The translations under genes were made by a program, and so were the position numbers. Positions 26,234-36,024 of a DNA stretch of 57,737 nt are shown here, piece by piece; the first letter of the stretch is position 1, and every line of letters begins with the position of its first letter. Source of the stretch: Thermoplasmata archaeon (GTDB lineage: Archaea > Thermoplasmatota > Thermoplasmata > Lutacidiplasmatales > UBA184); assembly GCA_022750435.1 (NCBI GenBank), contig JAKIVS010000012.1, positions 1-57,737 on the forward strand. Reading direction: 5' to 3'. The notes under the pieces were generated by a model. That model was not told where the DNA came from, searched no databases, and saw nothing but the letters and a program-made list of their open reading frames with translations.

Positions 26234-26501
26234 CTCGGGCGAAGATACGACGCGGACACGCACGCACGGAGGTATCGGTGGCGTGCGGGCCAAGTTCCCA
26301 CGGCCGTCCGGGACGCACCTCGTCGAACAGCCCCGTCGATGAGTCCCAGGGGTCCGACGCCAACTCCCACCGGGGCTCGCGGGAAGCGAGATCCTCGGCG
26401 ATCCCGGGCGGGTCCCGAATGTCGGGCCGAGGGGCGGTCCCACGAGGGAAGGCGAAGTTTGGGCCGAGCCCCACCAACCCCCGGCGGGCCACGATGGTCA
26501 T
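26226..26501 (-). CDS. possible 91-residue protein overlapping the FN3 gene stop
   Basis: A frame starting with an ATG that overlaps the TGA of the upstream FN3 protein gene (ATGA) runs 91 residues: it starts MTIVARRGLVGLGPNFAFPR and ends CPRRIFARAL with TAA inside the next TATA box. The 4-nt overlap is the usual sign of translational coupling, and no other gene fills the 296-nt gap 26202-26497. Against it: no recognisable family, high Arg/Pro content and weak codon bias. Low confidence. Confidence 0.3.
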   Translation of the reverse strand: MTIVARRGLVGLGPNFAFPRGTAPRPDIRDPPGIAEDLASREPRWELASDPWDSSTGLFDEVRPGRPWELGPHATDTSVRACPRRIFARAL

Positions 26502-29500
26502 GGTTTGTCCCTTCTCCGAGGGCCGGATCCCGCCGATCGACGTCGAAGCACCACCAACCAGGCCATCCCGAGAGCGACAAGTGCCACGGCGACCCCGACC
26601 GTGAGGCTGCCGACGAGGAACGGTGAAATCCGAGTGGGGGGAGGCGGGTGGGGGAGCGAGACCGCCGGCACGGCGGGGGTCGTGGCGGAGACGGTGCCGC
26701 TCGTGACCGTCGTCCCATTCGGCTCCACGGCCGTGACGGCGAAACAATACGACGTGAGCGGCGTCAAGTTGGTGATCCCGGCCGGGCTCGCGTGGGCGAG
26801 GATGGCCCGCCCCGGCGTGCCGCAGGTCGTCTCCACGAGGGCCAAGAAGTAGCTCACGTTCACGGTGGAGGCGCCTCCTCCCGAGGACGTCCCGAACTCC
26901 CACGAAAGCGACGCCGACGTCGGCGATACGATCGTCAGGTTGACGTTGGAGAAGGTTGGCCGGGGGACCGGCACGGACGGACCGGCGGTGGCCGCCGACG
27001 CGCACGCTGAGAGGGCGCTTTCGCCGGCCGTGTTCCACAACGCGACGGCCCAGTCGTACTGCACCTCCGACGAGAGGCCCGTCACCTCCCAGGCATCCGC
27101 CACCTGGCCGAGGTCCGTGACGCTCGACCAGTTCCCACAGCTGGCGCCCTCATACAGCGAGGTGTTGAGGAGGTCCGTGTCGCGCAGCCCGGTCGGTAGG
27201 ACCCACGTCAGATTCTCACCGTAGGCGCTGACCGCCGCCACATCGAGCTCGGTCGGAGCGTCCGGGGGGGCGCGGAGCGGCGTCGCACGAATCGGCGCCG
27301 AGAGGGGTCCTTCGCCGGACGCGTTCCAGGCTTGGACGGAGAAGCAGTAGGTCGTGTCCGGTAGTAGCCCGGTGGCCAAGTACTCCGCAACGACCCCGAC
27401 GGATGGACCGTGGGTCCACGCCCCGCACTCCAATCCGTAGAACACGGTGACGTTCACGAGGGAGCCGGGGGGATTCGACCAGGAAAGGGCGATGGTCGCG
27501 TCGTTGAGGGGGGTCGCTACCAAGTTCGTGGCCGCCATGGGAACCCCCGCCGTGAGGATGGTGAGGGCGTCCGACCTCGGACTCTCGCCAGTGACGTTCC
27601 ACGCGCCGACTTCCACGCAGTACCGCGTTTGCGGGGTCAGGCCCCGGATCCGGTAGCTCGCGACAACGCCGGCGGAGTTTCGCTGCGTCCAGGTCCCGCA
27701 CGAGGGGCCGACATACACCGTGGTGTTGAGGAGGGAATCGGGGGGGTTCGTCCACGCCACCGTGGCGTTGGTGGCGTTCACGCCGACCGTGCGCAGATCG
27801 GTTGGGACGTCGGGGTCGGACTTCAGCGTCAGGTTGACGATGGTTCCCGCGTCGGCGCTGTGGAGGTTCAACGCCACCACCCGGAATTCGTAGAAGGTGG
27901 CGGGGTGGAGTCCGGTCACGTTGAACGACCGGTTGGAGGAGGTGAGGCTCGTCGAGAACGGCCAACTTCCCGAGGAAGAGCCCCAGGAGAGGGTGAAGTT
28001 CAGGACCGGTGTCTCCGAATCGGTCCACGAGACGTTGACCCAGTCGACGCCCTGCGTCGTGGCCACGACCGGTTCGGGGGGCGGCCCGACCTGCGCCTGT
28101 CCGTTCGTGGACGGGTTCCCGGCCTCCGGAAGTCCGGTCTTCCAGACGTAGTACACCGTCCCGGCGACAGTCCCGGGAGAGGTGCCGGCCACAGGGCATG
28201 TGGTCACGTGGACGAAGTTGTCGAGGCAGTCGTAGCTGTAGTACGAGATCAGCCGCGAGGTATCGAAGTACTGGCCGTCGAGCGAGTACGAGTGCGCGTA
28301 CGCCTGCGTCGGATAGTAGGTGGAGTTGTCCAGGTGGTCCACCGAGACGTTCGAGCTGTAGAACACGATGTGCCCGGGGGTCGGGTCGACCGCAAACGAC
28401 TCGTTCCCGCCGTACGGCCACCACGCGGTCTGGAACGCAGGGCCGCTCCCGACCACCGTGAAGCGATGCTCGTCGGAGCTCACCTGCGGCACGATGCGCG
28501 GGTTCGGGTACTTCGACACGTTCGCGGGACTCTCGTAGAAGTATCGCTCCGCGTCGAGGGTTCCGTTGGCGGACCAGTTGTAGGCGAAGGTCTGGATGCC
28601 GCCCTGGTAGTCGACGCCGGCCCAGAGGAGATGCGCGGTCAGGTTGAGGAACAGGCCGTTGACGCCGTTCGCGACGAAGCCACCGGTGTACCACTGTCCT
28701 CGGAACACCGGCACGAACGTGCCGTTCGGTGTCAGGGTCCACTGCTCCAGATGGTCGCCGCGCGCCCCCTCCGCCTGGAAGTTGACGAACGAGTTCAGGT
28801 ACGGGACCCAGTAGGCGTTGTTCGCCTCGAAATACGTCAACTTCGTCCCGACGTACTGCGTCCCGTTCCACAGGTTCCACAGGTGGAGGGTGCCGTCCGC
28901 CGTGATGAACGCGGCCGTACTGGCGTTCCCGTCGAGGCCGAGCATGTTGACCTGCGCGTTCGTAGTCGTTTGGGAGGCGCTGAAGCCAGTGAAGTTGTGC
29001 TCGAACGCCTGGAACGTCGTCAGGTTCACGGCGAAGAACGTGATCGTGGCGCCGGCGGCGCACTTCGCGAGGCAGCCCGCCCCGTACGCGAACTGGCCGT
29101 CCTGGGTGAGGAAGAATTCGTTCTGCCAGCCGGCATAGTTCATCATGTTCGTGTAGAGCGGGACCCACGCGTGGATCAGCGTCACCGTGTCGTTCGGAAT
29201 CGAGAAGAAGACGAGGTCGTCGGACGCGTTGATGTAGTACACTCCGTCTTGCACCCAGGAGAGCACCGGCTGCTGGACAAAGCTCGTCGCGGAGTTTCCG
29301 TTCCCGTTGTCGAGGATCGTCGAGAGATTGTTCCAGCCGGGGAGGAGAAGCGTCGCGTTGTTGTACGCGATCCGCGGGTAGGCGTACAGGGCCACCGTCA
29401 CGGTGCCGGAGACCAAGAAGGTCGTCGGGGAGAGGGCCGACGGTCCGGAGGGCCAGCCCCCGCCCCAGGCCCCTTGCGGCTGGCTCGCCACGTAGAAGCT

Positions 29501-29962
29501 TCCGAGTCGGGGCACTGAGAGGTTGTACAGCCCTGCGGCATCCGCGACCCCGGTGGCGAGAACGGTGGTCCGGTTGATCGCGAGAATCTCCACCGTGGCG
29601 CCCGCGATCGGAACGGCCGTCGCCCCCTCGTACGGGATCCCGAGCACTTGGCCGGAGAAGGTCGAGTTCGAGGAGACGGACGGTAGGTCAGTGGCTCGGG
29701 GTTCCGTATGCCCCCGCACGGAGGCAATGGCCGACCCCGCCCGGACCGGAAAGCCGGCTTTCGAAAGGGCCGTCGGAAAGGGTAGGGGCGTCAGAAGCAG
29801 AGCGATGACGACCATGGTGAGCACCGCGGCCGGCCACGGGAAGTTCGACCGGCGATCCCGGGGGGTCGGCGCTTGGTGGGCGTCCGGGCCCGGAGCACTC
29901 CTCGTCCTCACGGACTGGCCCCGGCGGCGGGCATTCTCCCGCAAGGGTCCGCGCCGGCGCAT
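26498..29962 (-). CDS. large FN3-repeat surface protein
   Basis: The protein has 1154 residues. An Arg-rich N-terminus and helix (AAVLTMVVIALLLTPLPF) form a signal/anchor. A carboxypeptidase-regulatory-like beta domain follows (GATVEILAINRTTVLATGVA). A central region of about 400 residues is rich in Tyr, Trp and Asn and may be a propeller-like domain. Four to five fibronectin type III repeats occupy about residues 630-1080 (pattern LTPQTRYCVEVGAWNVTGES and VAWTNPPDSLLNTTVYVG). A C-terminal helix (FLVGSLTVGVAVALVALGMAW) precedes a basic tail. Many N-x-S/T sequons. Probable adhesion or cell-wall-associated protein. It is upstream of the sequon-rich glycoprotein on the same strand. Confidence 0.85.
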   Translation of the reverse strand: MRRRGPLRENARRRGQSVRTRSAPGPDAHQAPTPRDRRSNFPWPAAVLTMVVIALLLTPLPFPTALSKAGFPVRAGSAIASVRGHTEPRATDLPSVSSNSTFSGQVLGIPYEGATAVPIAGATVEILAINRTTVLATGVADAAGLYNLSVPRLGSFYVASQPQGAWGGGWPSGPSALSPTTFLVSGTVTVALYAYPRIAYNNATLLLPGWNNLSTILDNGNGNSATSFVQQPVLSWVQDGVYYINASDDLVFFSIPNDTVTLIHAWVPLYTNMMNYAGWQNEFFLTQDGQFAYGAGCLAKCAAGATITFFAVNLTTFQAFEHNFTGFSASQTTTNAQVNMLGLDGNASTAAFITADGTLHLWNLWNGTQYVGTKLTYFEANNAYWVPYLNSFVNFQAEGARGDHLEQWTLTPNGTFVPVFRGQWYTGGFVANGVNGLFLNLTAHLLWAGVDYQGGIQTFAYNWSANGTLDAERYFYESPANVSKYPNPRIVPQVSSDEHRFTVVGSGPAFQTAWWPYGGNESFAVDPTPGHIVFYSSNVSVDHLDNSTYYPTQAYAHSYSLDGQYFDTSRLISYYSYDCLDNFVHVTTCPVAGTSPGTVAGTVYYVWKTGLPEAGNPSTNGQAQVGPPPEPVVATTQGVDWVNVSWTDSETPVLNFTLSWGSSSGSWPFSTSLTSSNRSFNVTGLHPATFYEFRVVALNLHSADAGTIVNLTLKSDPDVPTDLRTVGVNATNATVAWTNPPDSLLNTTVYVGPSCGTWTQRNSAGVVASYRIRGLTPQTRYCVEVGAWNVTGESPRSDALTILTAGVPMAATNLVATPLNDATIALSWSNPPGSLVNVTVFYGLECGAWTHGPSVGVVAEYLATGLLPDTTYCFSVQAWNASGEGPLSAPIRATPLRAPPDAPTELDVAAVSAYGENLTWVLPTGLRDTDLLNTSLYEGASCGNWSSVTDLGQVADAWEVTGLSSEVQYDWAVALWNTAGESALSACASAATAGPSVPVPRPTFSNVNLTIVSPTSASLSWEFGTSSGGGASTVNVSYFLALVETTCGTPGRAILAHASPAGITNLTPLTSYCFAVTAVEPNGTTVTSGTVSATTPAVPAVSLPHPPPPTRISPFLVGSLTVGVAVALVALGMAWLVVLRRRSAGSGPRRRDKP

Positions 29963-30113
29963 AAGGCTGGGGTGGAGATATGTCGCATAGATGCCGCCCG
30001 CCCGAGAGCGGAATCGGAGGTGCCGAGCAGCGGGCCCCGGACGTTCGGGTTCCGGCCGATAGCTCGAGGACGACGTGCGGTCAACCTTTCAAGCGAGGGC
30101 GACTCCCCCGACC

Positions 30114-31817
30114 GTGACCCCCCCGGAGACTCCCCGGCCTCCTATCTCCGCGCCACGGGGACCTCGACTCCGGTGCCGCGGGTGGGGCCAGGAAGCCGCG
30201 ATGCGGCTGCTCATGAACAACCTCGACCCCGAGGTCGCCCGGGACCCGGCGCACCTCATCGTCTACGGCGGACGAGGGAAGGCCGCGCGGGATTGGGAGT
30301 CGTACGACCGGATCGTTGCGACCCTCGAAACGCTGGGGAACGATGAGACGCTCGTCGTCCAATCCGGGAAACCGGTGGGGGTGTTCCCGACCCACGCGGA
30401 GGCCCCACGGGTGCTGATCTCGAACGCCATGATGGTGCCCAAGTGGGCGACCGACGAGGTGTTCTGGCCCCTGGAGGCGCGGGGGCTCACGATGTACGGC
30501 CAAATGACGGCGGGGAGCTGGATCTACATCGGCACCCAGGGGATCCTGCAAGGCACCTACGAGACCCTGGCCGCGCTCGCCCGGGCCGAGTTCCACCAAC
30601 CCGACCTCCGAGGTCGGTGGATGCTCACGAGCGGACTGGGGGAGATGGGCGGTGCCCAACCGCTCGCCGTCACGATGCTCGGCGGGGCCGCGCTCATCGT
30701 CGACGTCGACCCGCGGGCGATCGCGCGCCGCCTCGGGAATCGCTACCTGGACGAGGAGGCGACGTCTCTCGACGACGCGCTCGCGAAGGTCCAAGAGGCC
30801 GCCCGGGCGGGGCGACCCCTCTCCGTCGGCTTGCAAGCGAACGCGGCCGAGGTGTACGCGGAGCTCGTCCGCCGCAAGGTCACCCCCGACGTCGTCTCCG
30901 ACCAGACGGCGGCCCACGACATCCGCGTCGGCTACCTTCCCATCGGATTCACTCCGGAGTCCGCCGAGGCGGCCCGGGGGTCCGACATGGACGCGTACCT
31001 CGCTCGGGTCCGCAGCTCGATCGCGCTCGAGGCGCGCGCCATCCTCGAGCTCCAGATGCGCGGGGCGAAGGCGTTCGACTACGGGAACAACTTCCGCACC
31101 CAGGCGAAGGAGGCGGGCGTGGTCGAGGCGTTCGACATCCCCGGCTACGTGCCCGCCTACATCCGACCGCTGTTCGCGGTCGGGAGTGGTCCCTTCCGAT
31201 GGGTGGCCCTGTCCGGGGAGGCGACCGACATCGCCCGCATCGACCGGATGATCCTGTCGGAGTTCTCCGAGCGGGCCGAGCTCTGCCGGTGGATCCGACT
31301 CGCCGGCGAGAAGGTCCGCTTCCAGGGACTCCCCGCCCGAATCTGCTACATGGCGTACGGGGAGCGGGAACGGTTCGGCCACCTCGTCAACGACCTGGTG
31401 CGCCACGGCGAGCTCTCCGCCCCGATCGCCATCGGTCGGGACCACCACGACACCGGCAGCGTGGCCAGCCCGTACCGGGAGACCGAGGCGATGAAGGACG
31501 GGTCCGACGCGATTGCGGACTGGCCGATCCTCAACGCTCTCCTGAACGCGGTCTCCGGCGCCACCTGGGTCGCGGTCCACCATGGGGGCGGCACCGGGAT
31601 CGGAAACTCGATCCACGCCGGACTCGTCGTCGTCGCCGACGGCACGTCGCAGGCCGACCGACGGATTGGCCGGTGCCTGCACAACGACCCAGGACTCGGC
31701 GTGGCCCGGCATGCCGACGCCGGCTACGAGAGCTCCCTTGCGATCGCCGCCACGGCACGGTTCCGAATCCCTCCGCCGTCGACCGGAGCCATCGGCCCCC
31801 CCGCTGCGAAGTCGTAG
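30114..31817 (+). CDS. hutU: urocanate hydratase
   Basis: The protein has 567 residues and is full length for urocanase, which converts urocanate to 4-imidazolone-5-propanoate in histidine degradation, using tightly bound NAD+. It shows [20 protein letters not shown] at the start, [12 protein letters not shown], the NAD-binding [25 protein letters not shown], GYGERxxFG-like [13 protein letters not shown], and [15 protein letters not shown]. The Cys usual in RPLFCxGxGPFRW is Ala here ([13 protein letters not shown]). GTG at 30114 is chosen because the family's N-terminus aligns from there and a TATA-like cctttcaag lies 25 nt upstream; another GTG is at 30075. No hutH, hutI or formiminotransferase gene is nearby. 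Confidence 0.95.
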   Translation: MTPPETPRPPISAPRGPRLRCRGWGQEAAMRLLMNNLDPEVARDPAHLIVYGGRGKAARDWESYDRIVATLETLGNDETLVVQSGKPVGVFPTHAEAPRVLISNAMMVPKWATDEVFWPLEARGLTMYGQMTAGSWIYIGTQGILQGTYETLAALARAEFHQPDLRGRWMLTSGLGEMGGAQPLAVTMLGGAALIVDVDPRAIARRLGNRYLDEEATSLDDALAKVQEAARAGRPLSVGLQANAAEVYAELVRRKVTPDVVSDQTAAHDIRVGYLPIGFTPESAEAARGSDMDAYLARVRSSIALEARAILELQMRGAKAFDYGNNFRTQAKEAGVVEAFDIPGYVPAYIRPLFAVGSGPFRWVALSGEATDIARIDRMILSEFSERAELCRWIRLAGEKVRFQGLPARICYMAYGERERFGHLVNDLVRHGELSAPIAIGRDHHDTGSVASPYRETEAMKDGSDAIADWPILNALLNAVSGATWVAVHHGGGTGIGNSIHAGLVVVADGTSQADRRIGRCLHNDPGLGVARHADAGYESSLAIAATARFRIPPPSTGAIGPPAAKS

Positions 31818-31856
31818 CACACCGTCCAACGCCCCGGTCGCCGCGCGGGACGGGGG

Positions 31857-31864
31857 TTTATCCC
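31857..31864 (+). promoter_or_regulatory. TATA-like box of the surface protein gene
   Basis: The stretch gtttatcc would place the transcript start near 31887, leaving a leader of about 37 nt before the ATG at 31924. This is longer than for most genes in this window. Confidence 0.4.
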
Positions 31865-31923
31865 GCGATTTCGGCCTCGATTCTCCCGGGACGGCACAAC
31901 GGCCGCCCCAAGGAACGGAACGA

Positions 31924-33345
31924 ATGCAGCGAACGGAACGAACGACGAAGATCTTGGCGACCCTCGGCGTGGTGGCCCTCTTGGCGATGGTCCTCCCGGG
32001 CCTCGCCGCCACCGCCCAGGGGAGCGCCGTCACGCCCGCGGGCGCGACGAGCGCGACGCTCGCGGCGAGCGGGTCGGCGACCCAGCAGTGGGCGTACGGC
32101 GGCGCGAAGTGGGTCAACGTGAGCGTCCAACTCGGCAACGCGTCGTACGCCTCGCACGCGTTCTTCGGCTGGCAGGTCGTCTTCACCGCGACGAACACCT
32201 CGAACGGAACCGTCGCCCTCGAAGCTCAGCGGACGATGGCCGCGAGCCTGTTCGCGAACTACTGTTCGCCGAGCTGCACCAGCCCCTCGACCTCCGGTAA
32301 CCTGTCGATCCAGGGCCAGGAGACGGACACCGGATTCGCCAACCTGACGACGCTGTCGCAGGTGTACGAGACCGGGACCGCCACCCCCGCGGTCGGGATC
32401 GACAACGCCTCCTCGACGGGCACGGCGAAGCTGAACGAGTCGTACACCCTGACGGTCGGCGCGCACTCGGCGAACGGCCACCTCACGGTGTCGGGCACCT
32501 CGCACGGCGCGGTCGCCTTCACGCCGTCCTTCGGCCTCGTGCCGTGGAACGCGGCGCCGAACGTGACCTGGAATTCGAGCGCGGCGTACGTCGCGAGCGG
32601 GTCGTGGGCCCTCGCCTACCAGTACGGCGGGACCTCCCTCCTCGGGACGACGGTCAGCGGCTCCGGCAACCCGAACGGAAACGTAACGGGCTCCGGAACG
32701 GTCGCCCTGGTCGGCGCGGACCTCGGGACCGTCACGCTCGCGAACGGCCGCACGGTGCCGGTCATCGCGATCGGGATCACGGGACCGTTCGACGACGTCG
32801 ACGGCTTCCTGCTGGTGCCCCACGGCTTCGAGATCTTCGGATCCGGCCAGCACGTCTGGGACGCCCACTCGTTCGGCGCCGAGGCCGTGGCGACCTCGCG
32901 TCTCGACATCGTCCTCGACGCGACGGGTCACCGCTTCCAGGTCGTCTCCTCGGCGACGAGCTTCGCCGGGTCGGACACCAGCCTCGGGCAGGGAACGTCG
33001 GTCGTGGCGATCGCCCCGGCCGCCACCGCTCCGAACGCGACCGCCCTCGTCCAGGGCCAGCCGGAAACGGTCGCCCAGGCCCAGAAGGCCTCGGTCTGCC
33101 TGACGACGGACTGCTCGGCGACCACGAGCGCGGCGGGGTCGATCCTGCCGTTCCTGCTCGTCGGTCTCGTGGCCGTGGCCCTCGTCGGCACCGTCGGCGT
33201 GGTCGAGTACCGCGCCTGGTCGCGCCGGAAGTCGGGCGGCGGACGCCTCGTCGGCGGCTACAGCCAGCAGGTCCCCACCTCCCCCGGGCTGCCCCCGCCC
33301 CCGCAAGGGCCGGCGCCCCCCATGCCCCCGAGCGGCGGAACGTAG
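31924..33345 (+). CDS. signal-peptide-bearing, membrane-anchored surface protein
   Basis: The protein has 473 residues: signal peptide (ILATLGVVALLAMVLPGLAATA, cleavage likely after ATAQG), a Ser/Thr/Asn/Gly-rich beta ectodomain with about ten N-x-S/T sequons, a C-terminal helix (ILPFLLVGLVAVALVGTVGVV) and a cytosolic tail ending in Pro-rich segments (PGLPPPPQGPAPPMPPS). The ectodomain is not a recognised family. The Pro-rich cytosolic tail could bind a partner inside the cell. Possibly a surface-layer-like or secreted sensor protein. Confidence 0.75.
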   Translation: MQRTERTTKILATLGVVALLAMVLPGLAATAQGSAVTPAGATSATLAASGSATQQWAYGGAKWVNVSVQLGNASYASHAFFGWQVVFTATNTSNGTVALEAQRTMAASLFANYCSPSCTSPSTSGNLSIQGQETDTGFANLTTLSQVYETGTATPAVGIDNASSTGTAKLNESYTLTVGAHSANGHLTVSGTSHGAVAFTPSFGLVPWNAAPNVTWNSSAAYVASGSWALAYQYGGTSLLGTTVSGSGNPNGNVTGSGTVALVGADLGTVTLANGRTVPVIAIGITGPFDDVDGFLLVPHGFEIFGSGQHVWDAHSFGAEAVATSRLDIVLDATGHRFQVVSSATSFAGSDTSLGQGTSVVAIAPAATAPNATALVQGQPETVAQAQKASVCLTTDCSATTSAAGSILPFLLVGLVAVALVGTVGVVEYRAWSRRKSGGGRLVGGYSQQVPTSPGLPPPPQGPAPPMPPSGGT

Positions 33346-33407
33346 GCAGGCCGAACCGGGACCGGGGGGCGGATCCCCCCGGTCCCCAACCCGTTCTCAC
33401 CCTCGAA

Positions 33408-33878
33408 TTATTTCGGAGCGCTCGGTCGTTGCGAGACCCACGCGTCGACGAGGTCGAGCACGCGTCGGTCCGCCTCGAACTCGACCAGCGAGCGCGCCTC
33501 CCCGAACGAGACCCATCGGGCCTGGTCGAAGATCGGTTCCGGATGCACGGGGCGAACCGTCGTGAGGGCGACGAAGTACACGCACGTTTTGACGACGCTT
33601 CGGTCCTTCTTCGGCTGGAAGAACCGGTAGGTCACCTGGCCAATCTCCGGCCCCAGGGAAATCCCGGAGAGACCGGTCTCCTCCTCGACTTCGCGGGAGG
33701 CCGCCGTCTCGACGGATTCCCCCGGGTCGACATGGCCCTTCGGGAAGCACCAGCGGTCTTCCTCGGTGAGGTGGAGCAGGAGGAGCTCCTTCCGGTCCGG
33801 GTCGACCAGGGCGGCGCCGGCGGCAAGCTCGGCCCGGGCCGGCCGGTCGATCCGGAACTCCTCGGTCGTGCGTCGCAT
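33408..33878 (-). CDS. Nudix hydrolase
   Basis: The protein has 156 residues with a complete Nudix box from residue 48 (GHVDPGESVETAASREVEEE followed by TGL) preceded by a CFPKGH strand, the arrangement typical of Ap4A hydrolases and other nucleoside-diphosphate-X pyrophosphatases. PKG before the box is common in the Ap4A/diadenosine-polyphosphate group. The substrate is not proven. It is divergent from the acyl-CoA ligase gene. Confidence 0.9.
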   Translation of the reverse strand: MRRTTEEFRIDRPARAELAAGAALVDPDRKELLLLHLTEEDRWCFPKGHVDPGESVETAASREVEEETGLSGISLGPEIGQVTYRFFQPKKDRSVVKTCVYFVALTTVRPVHPEPIFDQARWVSFGEARSLVEFEADRRVLDLVDAWVSQRPSAPK

Positions 33879-33973
33879 CGAACCCTCCTCGCTAAGCGTC
33901 CCCGTCGCCGGGAACGCTCCGGTCGTCTCGCGCCGGCCGAGTTCTTAAGTCCGATGACGGTTCGGAGTCCCGA

Positions 33974-35566
33974 ATGCTCGGGCCCGAGGAGGTCTATCAC
34001 GACCTCGCGACCCTCATTCGGGCGAAAGCTCGCAAGAACGGGGACCGGCCCGCGGTGCGGTTCGCCTCTCGATCCCTGAGCTACCGCCAGCTCGATGCCG
34101 GGAGCGACGCGGTTGCGGCGAACCTTCGGTCCGCCGGCATGGCCCCCGGCGACCGGGTCGCGGCGCTCCTCCTCAACGGCCCCGAGTTCGTCCTCGCATG
34201 GTTCGGCGTCGCCAAGCTCGGCGCCGTGTTCGTTCCCCTCAACACCGCCCTCAAGGGCGAGATCCTCCGCTACGAGCTCGCCGACGCCGCTCCGAAGGGC
34301 CTGCTCGTCGACCAACGATTGTGGCCCGCGTACGGCCCCGTCCGCCCCGCGACCAATGCGCCGATGGTGTGGGTCGTCGGAGGGGGAGGCACCGATGGAG
34401 GGTCGGCGCCGGACACTCGACCGTGGGCCGAGCTCGAACGGACGGCGACCCTGACCGACGCGCCGTCGTTGCGAGGATCGGATCCGGCCGCGATTCTCTA
34501 CACGAGCGGTACGACGGGGCCGCCCAAGGGGGCCGTGATCCCTCACGAGAAGTACCTGACGACCCCGCGCGAGATCGGCGCGCGCAGTCGGCTCACACCC
34601 GACTCCATCCTCTTCAGCGCGCTTCCGCTCTTCCACTGCAACGCCCAGGAGATGACGGCGCTCACCGCGATCGAGTTCGACCTGACGGCAGCGTTCGACG
34701 AACGCTTCCACGCCACCACGTTCTGGGAGACGGCAGCTACCTTCCGGGCGACGCACGTCTCGTTGCTGATCGCGATGATCAACGTCCTGTTCAAGCAGCC
34801 CGAGAAACCGACCGATCGCACCCACGCGGTACGGACCGCCCTCACCGCGGGCACGACCAAGGCGGTGTGGCCCGAGTTCGAGTCGCGGTTCGGGCTCTCG
34901 ATCCTCGAACTCTACGGGATGACCGAATGCGGGTGCACGACCTTGATGAACCCGCCGGACCAGGTGCGGGTGGGGTCGATCGGGACCCCCCTCGGCTTCG
35001 TCGAAGCCGATGTGGTCGACGACGACGACCGGCCCGTGGCCGCCGGAGTGCGGGGCGAGCTCGTGGTCCGGCCCCGCGCCCCCTCGACGATGTTCCTCGG
35101 CTACCGCAACAAGCCGGAGCAGACCGTGGAAGCCTGGCGCAACCTTTGGTTCCACACGGGCGACTACGTCACCCGGGACGCGGACGGGTACTACTACTTC
35201 GTCGACCGGAAGAAAGACGTCATCCGGCGACGGGGCGAAAACCTCGCTCCGTACGATGTCGAGAGCGTCCTCAACCGTCACCCGGCCGTGTTCGAGAGCG
35301 TCGTGGTGGGGGTCCCCTCGCCGCTCGGCGAGGAGGACGTGAAGGCGTTCGTGCAGCGCAAGCCCGGCGCCACGGCGACGCCGAAGGAGCTGTTCGAGTT
35401 CTGCGTCGAGAACCTCCCCTTCTTCATGGTCCCGCGCTACCTCGAATTCCTCGACGAGATCCCGAAGACGGCGAACCAGAAGGCGCAACGGTACCTCCTC
35501 CGTCAACGGGTCGGGGGTGAGCAGTACGACCGCGAAGCGCTCGGGATCGTCCTCCGTCGACCGTAG
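33974..35566 (+). CDS. AMP-forming acyl-CoA ligase
   Basis: This 530-residue ANL-superfamily enzyme has the A3 P-loop-like AAILYTSGTTGPPKGAVIPH, A5 ILELYGMTECG, the GDYVTRDADGYYYFVDRKKD hinge region, RRRGENLAPYDVESVL, and near the C-terminus the catalytic Lys in IPKTANQKAQRYLLR. Overall it resembles CaiC/crotonobetaine-CoA and fatty-acyl-CoA ligases. It should activate a carboxylic acid with ATP and CoA; the acid is not known. A TATA element (gttcttaag, 33941-33949) lies about 28 nt before the ATG, so the message is leaderless. A beta-oxidation dehydrogenase and a thiolase-like protein lie a few kb downstream. Confidence 0.92.
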   Translation: MLGPEEVYHDLATLIRAKARKNGDRPAVRFASRSLSYRQLDAGSDAVAANLRSAGMAPGDRVAALLLNGPEFVLAWFGVAKLGAVFVPLNTALKGEILRYELADAAPKGLLVDQRLWPAYGPVRPATNAPMVWVVGGGGTDGGSAPDTRPWAELERTATLTDAPSLRGSDPAAILYTSGTTGPPKGAVIPHEKYLTTPREIGARSRLTPDSILFSALPLFHCNAQEMTALTAIEFDLTAAFDERFHATTFWETAATFRATHVSLLIAMINVLFKQPEKPTDRTHAVRTALTAGTTKAVWPEFESRFGLSILELYGMTECGCTTLMNPPDQVRVGSIGTPLGFVEADVVDDDDRPVAAGVRGELVVRPRAPSTMFLGYRNKPEQTVEAWRNLWFHTGDYVTRDADGYYYFVDRKKDVIRRRGENLAPYDVESVLNRHPAVFESVVVGVPSPLGEEDVKAFVQRKPGATATPKELFEFCVENLPFFMVPRYLEFLDEIPKTANQKAQRYLLRQRVGGEQYDREALGIVLRRP

Positions 35567-35582
35567 TCCTCCCGCCGGCCCG

Positions 35583-36020
35583 GTGCTCGTCCTCGCCGAC
35601 ACCAATGCGATGTTCTGGCCGTTCACCCATGGCGTCCGATTCGCCCCGGAGTTGCAGCGGCTGCTTCCGGGCGGCACGCGCCTGCTGGTCCCGTCCTCGG
35701 CATCGGAGGAGCTCGGGCGACTCGAGCGCCGCGGCGTGGAGGGCGCGAAGCTCGCCCGGTCGCTGGCCGAAACGCTTCCCACGCTCCCGGTCCATGGCCG
35801 CGGGGATTCGGCGATCTTCGACGCCGCTCTTGCGCACGACGCGGTCGTCGCCACGGCCGACCGGGCGCTCGCCGAGCGCCTTCGGTCGGCGGGCCGCGCG
35901 GTGATCGTGCCCCGCGACCGGTCGCGTCTCGAACTCCTCGCGCCCCGGCCGCGCGCCGCCGTCCGGGCAACGGTTAAAGCCCGTCCCTCGGTCCGTCGCC
36001 GTCCCTCGGCGGGGCCGTGA
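35583..36020 (+). CDS. FCF1-type PIN-domain protein
   Basis: The protein has 145 residues, starting GTG at 35583 (first residues VLVLADTNAMFWPF). It has the acidic PIN residues D6 and N8, a Glu in SSASEELGRL and the DSAIFDAALAHDAVVATADR block, which matches the archaeal FCF1/Utp24-like PIN group involved in rRNA processing or as a stand-alone nuclease. The tail is basic. It is 16 nt after the acyl-CoA ligase gene and so probably co-transcribed; a longer start at 35517 would overlap that gene. Confidence 0.8.
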   Translation: MLVLADTNAMFWPFTHGVRFAPELQRLLPGGTRLLVPSSASEELGRLERRGVEGAKLARSLAETLPTLPVHGRGDSAIFDAALAHDAVVATADRALAERLRSAGRAVIVPRDRSRLELLAPRPRAAVRATVKARPSVRRRPSAGP

Positions 36021-36024
36021 CCGG

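Noticed and set aside
27410-29518. 700-codon plus-strand frame inside the FN3 gene
   Set aside because: Mirror of the FN3 protein; the minus-strand frame has signal helix, FN3 repeats and C-terminal anchor.
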